Source: Sulfitobacter sp. (lineage in GTDB: Bacteria; Pseudomonadota; Alphaproteobacteria; Rhodobacterales; Rhodobacteraceae). Taken from it: 5,446 nucleotides of DNA. The stretch lies in NCBI GenBank assembly GCA_024636405.1, contig JAGXHC010000103.1, positions 1-5,446 of the forward strand. Direction: 5' to 3'. The translations under genes and the position numbers were made by a program. The notes beneath the pieces are model-generated. The model did not search any database. It was not told the origin of the DNA and was given only the letters and a program-made list of their open reading frames with translations. This document shows positions 1 to 4,793 of the stretch, one piece after another; position 1 is the stretch's first letter; each line of letters opens with the position of its first letter.

Positions 1-1452
1 ATGCCACTGACGCGACGTGATCTAATGAAGTGCGCTGGCGCGGCCGGCCTTGTCGCCGGCTTTCCCAGATTTGCGGGAGCACAAGCCGGCGTTGGCATAT
101 TGCAAATGCCGCCGCTGCTTGACGCGACCACGTCCAAAGCTTTCGATCTGGTCGCACAAGCGGGTGAAACAAATTTCCTTGGAAAAAGTGCTTCGACGAC
201 TTGGGGATTCAACGACCAGGCGTTCCTTGGCCCGACTCTGCGCCTTGCCACGGATAGTCCGACAAAGGCGTCTGTTCGCAACGCTTTGAGCGAACCCTTT
301 TCATTGCATTGGCACGGTCTTCTGGTTTCGGGTCAGACCGACGGAGGACCGCACCAGCCCATCGCGCCGGACGACACGTGGTCGGTCGATCTGGACATTG
401 ATCAGCCGCCTGCGACGGTCTGGTATCATTCCCACACCCATCTGCGCACAGCCGATCACGTTCAGAAGGGCCTTGCAGGTGTCATGCAACTTACTGACGG
501 GCGTGACAATGCGCGCGGTTTGCCCTCGGATTATGGCACGGATGATCTGACGCTTGTGATACAGGACCGCCGCTTTGATCGACGCGGACGAGCAGTCTAT
601 GACCCCGGTATGCACGACAGTATGATGGGCTTTACCGGTGACGTCATATTGGTCAATGGTCAATTCGGAACGCAAGCCGTCGTCCCACAGGGCATCGTAC
701 GGCTGCGCCTGCTGAACGGGTCCAATGCACGCATTTACGACCTGACCTCTCGGGCTGGACGGCCGATGCATCTGGTGGCAACGGACACCGGATTTCTGGA
801 TCGCTCCATTGCCCTTGAAAGCCTGCGATTGGCACCGGGCGAACGTGCAGAAGTATTGTTGGATTTCTCGGACGGCACGAGTGACATGCTGGTCGGCAAC
901 TCTTTTGCCAGCGGAGGCATGATGGGTGGAGGCATGATGGGCGGCGCGGGCCGCGACAGCTTTGACATCCTTCCAATCATGGTGGATCCCTCGCGCCGTG
1001 CACGGATTGATCGCGTGCCCGATGCCATCGGAGGCTCGATGCCCGACCTGGATACGCGCAACGCCAAGCGGCGCGAGATCACGCTTGAGTCTGGTATGGG
1101 GGGCATGTTTCGGCGCAGTCGCAACCAGCACTCAATCAATGGCCAATCGTTTGATATGGACAGGCTGAACTTCAGCGTTCAACGCGGTGCAACCGAAATC
1201 TGGGCGATTGACGGCCAGACGATGGCCCATCCGTTCCACGTTCATGGCGTAAAGTTTCAGGTCCTGAGCGAGTATGGAGGCCCGGTTTCAAACCGAAACC
1301 GCGGCTGGAAGGACACCGTTCTTGTGGACGGCCGCGCGGAAATCGCAATGCAGTTCGATCAACCTGCGGCCCGCTCCAGTCCCTTCATGTTCCACTGCCA
1401 CATTCTGGAACACGAAGACGGCGGAATGATGGGCCAATTCAGCGTTGAGTGA
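1..1452 (+). CDS. Tat-exported multicopper oxidase (CueO/CopA-like laccase family)
   Basis: A 483-residue periplasmic multicopper oxidase, expected to oxidise Cu(I) or phenolic/metal substrates and reduce O2 to water. The N-terminus carries a twin-arginine motif (TRRDLMK, residues 4-10), a short hydrophobic stretch and an AGAQA-type cleavage region near 25-29, which supports this ATG although nothing upstream is visible. All four copper-binding motifs are present: HWHG (H103, H105), HSHTH (H143, H145), HPFHVH (H410, H413, H415) and HCHILEHEDGGMM (H465, C466, H467, H471, M476). By the CueO pattern, H410/C466/H471/M476 form the type 1 site with a methionine axial ligand, and the other eight histidines hold the trinuclear cluster. 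Cupredoxin domains lie at roughly 50-165, 185-330 and 355-483. A small Met/Gly patch (SGGMMGGGMMGG, 304-315) is reminiscent of the much longer Met-rich insert of E. coli CueO. It is slightly shorter than CueO (516 residues). Copper tolerance is the likely role; the real substrate is not readable from sequence. Confidence 0.95.
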   Translation: MPLTRRDLMKCAGAAGLVAGFPRFAGAQAGVGILQMPPLLDATTSKAFDLVAQAGETNFLGKSASTTWGFNDQAFLGPTLRLATDSPTKASVRNALSEPFSLHWHGLLVSGQTDGGPHQPIAPDDTWSVDLDIDQPPATVWYHSHTHLRTADHVQKGLAGVMQLTDGRDNARGLPSDYGTDDLTLVIQDRRFDRRGRAVYDPGMHDSMMGFTGDVILVNGQFGTQAVVPQGIVRLRLLNGSNARIYDLTSRAGRPMHLVATDTGFLDRSIALESLRLAPGERAEVLLDFSDGTSDMLVGNSFASGGMMGGGMMGGAGRDSFDILPIMVDPSRRARIDRVPDAIGGSMPDLDTRNAKRREITLESGMGGMFRRSRNQHSINGQSFDMDRLNFSVQRGATEIWAIDGQTMAHPFHVHGVKFQVLSEYGGPVSNRNRGWKDTVLVDGRAEIAMQFDQPAARSSPFMFHCHILEHEDGGMMGQFSVE

Positions 1453-1458
1453 AACGGC

Positions 1459-1500
1459 ATTCCGGGGGCAGACCAGCCCTCGCTGGTCGTTCCCCGGAAT
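1459..1500. terminator. Strong near-palindromic hairpin after the multicopper oxidase
   Basis: Outer arms ATTCCGGGG (1459-1467) and CCCCGGAAT (1492-1500) pair perfectly over 9 bp. Inner arms GACCAGC (1471-1477) and GCTGGTC (1482-1488) pair over 7 bp around a CCTC loop, with a small internal loop between the two stems. It begins 7 nt after the oxidase stop codon. No T-tract follows on either strand, so it is not a textbook intrinsic terminator; it could instead protect the mRNA 3' end or act together with Rho. Confidence 0.6.
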
Positions 1501-1751
1501 AGCGAAATTACAGCACATCTATTTAGGACCGTCGGCATCTATATGCGGGATGTCCTCGAGATGTAGATGATGTTCAATTACCCTTGGGCCGTTGATTTTG
1601 CAAAAGAAAGCCCCCAAGGCGCTGGCAGAAATGGGCATGCTCCTATCGGTTAGCATCTCGGTTGGCCGGAGGGTAAATTCCGGTGGAAATGAACTGGCTT
1701 GCAAATGGCAGGACTGGTTGAGGTGCCGGTATGCGTGGCGATCAATGAGGC

Positions 1752-1910
1752 ATGGTCATCGATCTGCTGCACCGCTCTGACCTGTTGCCGGATCTGCCCC
1801 GTGAATTGGCGGCCATGGAGGGACCCTACAGCCGAGCAGCACATATATCTGCGTTGATTGAGGGCTTTGGGGTGTGGTGCGGGGCCGTTAACGCCATATC
1901 GCCGCCCGCA
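1752..1910 (+). pseudogene. Possible eroded IS5-type DDE transposase fragment
   Basis: In this frame the translation contains DLLPDLP followed by a tyrosine and, nine residues after that tyrosine, the leucine of ALIEGFG. This spacing recalls the IS5-family pattern in which LL-x-DLP leads into (D)RGYD and then an AL-x-E-x-G helix. The catalytic aspartate position reads as glutamate (AMEGPYS), nothing recognisable precedes it, and the usual downstream YR-RN-x-E and RLK-x-RR-x-ATRYD blocks are not found in any frame. If real, it is a dead remnant of a longer insertion sequence. The match is by eye over about 40 residues and could be chance. The frame runs on to a stop at 1986-1988, across the region where the rhodanese promoter should be. 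Confidence 0.2.
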
Positions 1911-2004
1911 TCGGGCCTTTACCGCCCAAAAGTTGCAGGTGGCATCGTTTCGCGGTGTCGTCGCGGCGATCTGCGGCTAAGATGCTAAATGAACCCCATC
2001 CACT

Positions 2005-2010
2005 GAGAGG
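2005..2010 (+). promoter_or_regulatory. Ribosome binding site fixing the rhodanese start
   Basis: GAGAGG lies 7 nt before the ATG at 2018. It selects this start over the in-frame GTG at 1955, and the protein from 2018 begins directly with a signal peptide. Confidence 0.7.
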
Positions 2011-2017
2011 CAGTACC

Positions 2018-2605
2018 ATGAGAATATTTGCTTTGACATTCGCGCTTGTTTTCGGGGCCGAGGCTGCGCTGGCTGAAACCGTCGTGGGCATTGCCAAAGA
2101 CCTGCCCGCAGTGACAGTGCAAACACCCAAAGGTCCGGTCGAGATCAGCCGAAATCAAGATACCCAAAACGAGATTTCGGGCGAATGGGCACGGACATCT
2201 CGTCCCTGCCCCGACTTTTGTATCCAGCCAATGACACCTGCAGAAGGCGTGACGACCATCGGCGAGTTGGAACTGATCGAATTGCTTCAGGATGAGGACG
2301 CCGTGGTGGTGGACAGCCGCACCAACGACTGGTTCCAGGGCGGCACAATCCCCGGTGCGGTCAATATTCCCTATACTTACATCAATGACGAGTTGGGCCA
2401 ATTGGGGTGCGAGCCTGATTTTGATGGCTGGGACTGTGAATCGGCAAAACGTGTGGCACTGTTTTGCAACGGGATCTGGTGCGGTCAGTCGCCGACGGCG
2501 ATCCGCAATATGATCGAGGCGGGATATCCTGCCGATCGGATATTTTACTACCGCGGCGGTATGCAGGTCTGGCGGCAACTGGGACTGACGGTGGCGGGCG
2601 GTTGA
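2018..2605 (+). CDS. Periplasmic single-domain rhodanese-like protein
   Basis: A 195-residue exported protein. Residues 1-19 are a Sec signal peptide with cleavage after AALA (mature ETVVG). The rhodanese fold covers about 80-190: VVVDSR (96-101), GTIPGAVNIPY (109-119), the active-site loop FCNGIWCGQSP (149-159) and the closing YYRGGMQVW (177-185). The loop starts with C150, the usual persulfide-carrying position of CxxGxRS rhodaneses, and adds a second cysteine, C155. The mature chain has four more cysteines: C64 and C68 in a CPDFC motif before the domain, and C131 and C140. This pattern suits a thiol/disulfide or persulfide carrier in the periplasm and might bind a metal. The family probably transfers sulfane sulfur, but substrate and partner are unknown. 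It lies 565 bp after the multicopper oxidase on the same strand and has its own RBS and terminator, so it is probably transcribed alone. Confidence 0.88.
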   Translation: MRIFALTFALVFGAEAALAETVVGIAKDLPAVTVQTPKGPVEISRNQDTQNEISGEWARTSRPCPDFCIQPMTPAEGVTTIGELELIELLQDEDAVVVDSRTNDWFQGGTIPGAVNIPYTYINDELGQLGCEPDFDGWDCESAKRVALFCNGIWCGQSPTAIRNMIEAGYPADRIFYYRGGMQVWRQLGLTVAGG

Positions 2606-2610
2606 TAATG

Positions 2611-2652
2611 CCGCGGTTTTGCAACCTTTGAAAATCGCGGGATCGCATTTTT
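2611..2652 (+). terminator. Hairpin and T-tract after the rhodanese gene
   Basis: CCGCGGTTTT (2611-2620) pairs with AAAATCGCGG (2631-2640), 10 bp with one G-U, around a 10-nt loop. It starts 5 nt after the rhodanese stop. A TTTTT run follows at 2648-2652, inside a second small dyad TCGCA-TTTT-TGCGA. The T-run is about 8 nt from the first stem, so termination may be only moderately efficient. Confidence 0.55.
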
Positions 2653-2930
2653 GCGACCATTAGGCGCAAACGCATGATGGTGGTGTCTTGTTCAAAGGTC
2701 GCGCCGGGCGCTGCCGTATGGTGAGTCTGCCGGACTAAATTGTTTGCGATAGAAAGGCCCACATTTACAATTAACCACTGCCGCAAAGGCAGATGCCGTG
2801 TCAGATGCTTTTCAATCGCCGCGCACCAATTACCCCCAAAAAACCGGTTCGATTTCCGTTTCAGTTGCCTGAAATCAACCGCATTTGACACACAGCAGGC
2901 ATGATCTGGCCGCAGCAGGGTCGCATTTTT
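2639..2930. repeat. Short direct repeat pair GGG(A)TCGCATTTTT
   Basis: GGG-A-TCGCATTTTT at 2639-2652 recurs as GGG-TCGCATTTTT at 2918-2930, differing by one inserted base. The two copies bracket a 265-bp stretch with no recognisable gene. The first copy is part of the rhodanese terminator. The repeat could be a duplication scar, the edges of a small non-autonomous element, or coincidence. Confidence 0.35.
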
Positions 2931-3179
2931 CGGGCACACTTTGCCGATCATCAGCAAAGGAAGCTGGATCATGGACACCGGTGAGATATCATGCGCGTCG
3001 CGACGTGCTCGTTTATTTGAACTGCTGCGGCAGAGCAGTCAGGCGGAATTGACGCAATCCCGGCTTGATATGTCGTCCCGCCACCGCATCAACGAAGACA
3101 CGGCGTCAGCCATTCGGAACCATGCCGTAAACTCGCTCCGATCCGCCCAACGTGTCAGCCCTGACCGCAAACTGCGAAA
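2641..3179. other. Second gene-poor intergenic stretch
   Basis: Between the rhodanese terminator and the terminator of the Cache gene there is no gene I recognise. A perfect small hairpin CTGCC-GCAAA-GGCAG sits at 2778-2792. A minus-strand frame runs from 2978 through this stretch and into the rhodanese gene; it starts with GTG, has no family signature and is mostly antisense to a clear gene, so I do not call it. The only candidate gene is the small + strand ORF beginning at 2971. Confidence 0.45.
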
Positions 3180-3318
3180 GACACCCACCACAGGATTGGC
3201 GGGTGTCAGATTCATGATTACGCAGCTGGTTCAGAAAAATGCGCTGGCATCCAGACCCACGGTGATGGCGCCGATGACCTGCCCTGTTGCGGGATCGGCA
3301 ATCGCAATGGACACCTGA
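2971..3318 (+). CDS. Possible small ORF of unknown function
   Basis: An ATG at 2971 is preceded by AAGGAAG at 2957-2963, ending 7 nt upstream, a good ribosome binding site. The frame encodes about 115 residues. Its first 55 or so are hydrophilic and could be helical (RRARLFELLRQSSQAEL, then SSRHRINEDTASAIRNH). The last third runs antisense through the 3' end of the Cache gene and through its terminator, so if a protein is made, that C-terminus is unlikely to have been selected. I recognise no domain. Support is the RBS and open frame only; it may be a decayed regulator fragment or not a gene at all. Confidence 0.2.
   Translation: MDTGEISCASRRARLFELLRQSSQAELTQSRLDMSSRHRINEDTASAIRNHAVNSLRSAQRVSPDRKLRKTPTTGLAGVRFMITQLVQKNALASRPTVMAPMTCPVAGSAIAMDT
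3180..3207 (-). terminator. Intrinsic terminator of the Cache-protein gene
   Basis: GACACCC (3180-3186) and GGGTGTC (3201-3207) form a perfect 7-bp stem, extended inside by a CCA/TGG pairing. It lies 23 nt beyond the minus-strand stop codon, and on that strand it is followed by a short T-run (TTTCGCAGTTTG). No T-run follows in the + direction. Confidence 0.7.
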
Positions 3319-3800
3319 CCTTGGTAGGTCTGCGTACTTTCATCAAAATCGACCTCGTCAACAAAAATTGCGCCGGCACCTTTGCCAAAGGAATTTTTGA
3401 ATTTTGCCTCGTCCCCTTGCCATAGATCCGACGTAACCGCGCTTGATCCCACGTTAAGACCCAAACCGTCCATGACAAACGCTTCGGTAATCCTCCCTTC
3501 CGATGCCGCCACCTTTTGTTTGAGCATCGCCGAAAGCGGGTGTGTCATCACACCGTCAATCGTCGGTGTGCTGGCGCCGCCAATTTCGCCACGCCAGCGT
3601 TCATCCTGTGACAGGATATCCGCATCAGACAGCCCGGTATTATCCGCATTCTGCGCCACGATTGCCGCCACGATGTCAGGGCTGCTGACCCAGGGAATAA
3701 CTTCGGTTTCGACAAAGGCGATCATGGCCGGGGGTGCTTCGGCGGACTGGGCTGCGCCGCACAGCACGACGGAAACGGCAATAGCAAAATGTCTGAGCAT
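3231..3800 (-). CDS. Periplasmic Cache/PDC-type sensor domain protein
   Basis: A 189-residue exported protein made of one ligand-binding domain. Residues 1 to about 22 are a Sec signal peptide (hydrophobic core AIAVSVVL, cleavage near AQSA/AEA). C14 is not in a proper lipobox, since leucine precedes it, so a soluble periplasmic protein is more likely than a lipoprotein. The mature part resembles extracellular Cache (PDC) sensors: a helical start (VIPWVSSPDIVAAIVAQN, 34-51), the DERWRGE segment (66-72), then a PAS-like sheet with SDLWQGDEAKF (124-134), GAGAIFVDEVDFD (141-153), QVSIAIAD (162-169) and the typical closing strand VIGAITVGLD (175-184). There is no transmembrane helix, kinase, cyclase or methyl-accepting domain, so any signal must pass through a partner. 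The ATG at 3800 is chosen because AAGGA (3808-3812) lies 7 nt upstream and the signal peptide begins there; a longer frame to 3863 has no such support. It lies 103 bp downstream of the luxR-type gene on the same strand. Confidence 0.82.
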   Translation of the reverse strand: MLRHFAIAVSVVLCGAAQSAEAPPAMIAFVETEVIPWVSSPDIVAAIVAQNADNTGLSDADILSQDERWRGEIGGASTPTIDGVMTHPLSAMLKQKVAASEGRITEAFVMDGLGLNVGSSAVTSDLWQGDEAKFKNSFGKGAGAIFVDEVDFDESTQTYQGQVSIAIADPATGQVIGAITVGLDASAFF

Positions 3801-3868
3801 TGATAAATCCTTCTGGGATGAGCAACCCCTTGGCGGGTCGCATGAACCCTGCGGACATAGCAAATTAC

Positions 3869-3889
3869 CTCTTAACGCAGCGTAAAGAG
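3869..3889. promoter_or_regulatory. 21-bp dyad, candidate LuxR-type operator
   Basis: The arms CTCTT-n-ACGC and GCGT-n-AAGAG are perfect inverted repeats around a single central base, with one A/A mismatch in each arm pair: 18 of 20 arm bases are symmetric. It lies between the luxR-type gene and the Cache gene, 69-89 bp before the Cache start codon and 14 bp after the luxR stop. Length and symmetry are like lux boxes (about 20 bp), but the sequence is not the classic ACCTGT-type. As an RNA hairpin it would be AT-rich at the base and lacks a T-tract, so an operator is preferred over a terminator. Confidence 0.45.
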
Positions 3890-3903
3890 CGGTCGCGCGC
3901 TTT

Positions 3904-4674
3904 TCAGGCGTCGGCCAGCAAATTTAGGGACGTGGCCTTTTGCACTGCATGTACGGTGGTTTCGACGTCCAGTGCATCACGCGCCATTCGCAGATGCTTT
4001 TCGATGGTTCCGACGCTCAACCCCATGATCGCGGCAACGTCCTGCATCGTCTTGCCGCGGCTGCACCATTGCAAAACCTCGCGCTGGCGGCTGGTCAACG
4101 GGCGTCGCAGTCCGGTCTGTGGCAGCGATGCGATCCTCAGATACATCAGCTGGCTCAACATCTCGATATCTGCGCCTTGCAGCGCCCAAAGCGCATCCGC
4201 TTCGGGCTGTTGCATGCTGCCGATGGGGCTCATGCCGATGACACCTCGCATGCCCGGAACAAGACCCCTAAGGCTGCCGACAAACCCTGCAAAAACGCCA
4301 AACTTTGCGTTGAGATGTACGATGCGCATCTGCTGCGGTGAGGGGGCCCGCGCGAACTGGGCAAAGGCCACGGGCCAGCTGACGAAACCTTCGTTGTGTT
4401 CCGCCCATTCATAGGTCGGAGATTGCAGATACAATTCCTCGCCCAGATAGATGTCTGCGTATTTTTGTGGGCCGCGGTGCAGGATCAGCGCATTGTCCGG
4501 ATCGCCGATAATCCCGCGGGCCGGCAGACGGGTTCCGCCGTAAAGCACCTTGTCAAACCCAAGGATCTCCAGACAATCACAGTAGATTTCCCAGGTTTGT
4601 GGGATGTCTTTCGCTGTCAGGATGGCATTGATCGCCGCACGCACCGGTGGCGGCGTTATCTTCTGATCTGTCAT
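3904..4674 (-). CDS. LuxR-family transcriptional regulator (probable LuxR solo)
   Basis: A 256-residue regulator with an N-terminal autoinducer-binding-type domain (about 10-180) and a C-terminal LuxR (GerE-type) helix-turn-helix (about 192-250: LTSRQREVLQWCSRGKTMQDVAAIM, then GLSVGTIEKHL as the recognition region, positions 193-228). The first glutamate of the LTxREKEVL motif is Q197; E199, L201 and G207 are kept. Aligning by hand on TraR spacing, W57 corresponds to Y72, Y61 to Y76, D70 to S85, P71 to P86 and W85 to W100. Tyrosine, proline and the second tryptophan are therefore kept or similar, but the aspartate that binds the lactone amide is missing. This argues against standard acyl-homoserine lactone binding. 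The ATG at 4674 has AGGAA (4682-4686) 7 nt upstream; a TTG at 4728 would add 18 residues without RBS support. No luxI gene is visible. The nearest possible target is the Cache gene downstream, with a dyad in between. Confidence 0.88.
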   Translation of the reverse strand: MTDQKITPPPVRAAINAILTAKDIPQTWEIYCDCLEILGFDKVLYGGTRLPARGIIGDPDNALILHRGPQKYADIYLGEELYLQSPTYEWAEHNEGFVSWPVAFAQFARAPSPQQMRIVHLNAKFGVFAGFVGSLRGLVPGMRGVIGMSPIGSMQQPEADALWALQGADIEMLSQLMYLRIASLPQTGLRRPLTSRQREVLQWCSRGKTMQDVAAIMGLSVGTIEKHLRMARDALDVETTVHAVQKATSLNLLADA

Positions 4675-4740
4675 GTCCGCGTTCCTGTCCGTCCCGCTCA
4701 GTTTCGCGGTGCGGAATGTTTCGCGCAAGCTGATTCCCGC

Positions 4741-4776
4741 AATTTGCCTGTATCGAGCCGTCTATGCGGCCAAATT
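4741..4776. promoter_or_regulatory. Nested dyad between rlmE and the luxR-type gene
   Basis: AATTTG (4741-4746) and CAAATT (4771-4776) are inverted repeats enclosing a second pair, GCCG (4757-4760) and CGGC (4767-4770). It lies 18 bp after the rlmE stop and about 67 bp before the luxR start codon. It could be a weak rlmE terminator or a binding site in the luxR promoter. The stems are short and there is no T-tract on the rlmE strand. Confidence 0.25.
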
Positions 4777-4793
4777 TCACGCTGAACGGTTGA

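Larger units (their letters stand above)
1501..2017. other. Gene-poor intergenic stretch, probably eroded DNA
   Basis: About 500 bp between the oxidase hairpin and the rhodanese start hold no intact gene I can support. Reading frames of 60-80 codons exist on both strands, but they overlap each other, lack good ribosome binding sites and do not look like known families. Exceptions are a weak transposase-like patch at about 1752-1910 (separate entry) and a small perfect hairpin, GCCCG-CAT-CGGGC followed by CTTT, at 1904-1916. CATCTAT occurs twice close together near 1517 and 1537. The rhodanese promoter should lie in the last 100 bp, but no convincing -35/-10 pair stands out. Confidence 0.5.

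Noticed and set aside
301..1131. 276-codon minus-strand frame opposite the multicopper oxidase
   Set aside because: Antisense shadow; the + strand gene carries all copper-ligand motifs and a Tat signal, and the minus frame has no family signature.
1519..1704. Minus-strand frame of 61 codons in the first gene-poor stretch
   Set aside because: No ribosome binding site or recognisable domain; overlaps equally long frames on the other strand.
1955..2017. 21-residue N-terminal extension of the rhodanese from a GTG
   Set aside because: It would bury the signal peptide; the ATG at 2018 has an RBS at proper spacing.
2029..2045. TTTGACATT as a -35 promoter element
   Set aside because: It lies inside the rhodanese signal-peptide codons and no matching -10 box precedes another gene.
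1985..2578. 197-codon minus-strand frame opposite the rhodanese
   Set aside because: Antisense shadow of a clear rhodanese with signal peptide and active-site loop.
2382..2978. 198-codon minus-strand frame across the second gene-poor stretch
   Set aside because: GTG start, no good RBS, no known family, and much of it is antisense to the rhodanese and its terminator.
3801..3863. 21-residue N-terminal extension of the Cache protein
   Set aside because: The extension would precede the signal peptide and lacks its own RBS; AAGGA lies just before the ATG at 3800.
3382..3885. 167-codon plus-strand frame opposite the Cache gene
   Set aside because: Antisense shadow; low-complexity Ser/Ala-rich translation without a family match.
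3800..4414. 204-codon plus-strand frame opposite the luxR-type gene
   Set aside because: Antisense shadow of a gene with a clear LuxR DNA-binding domain.
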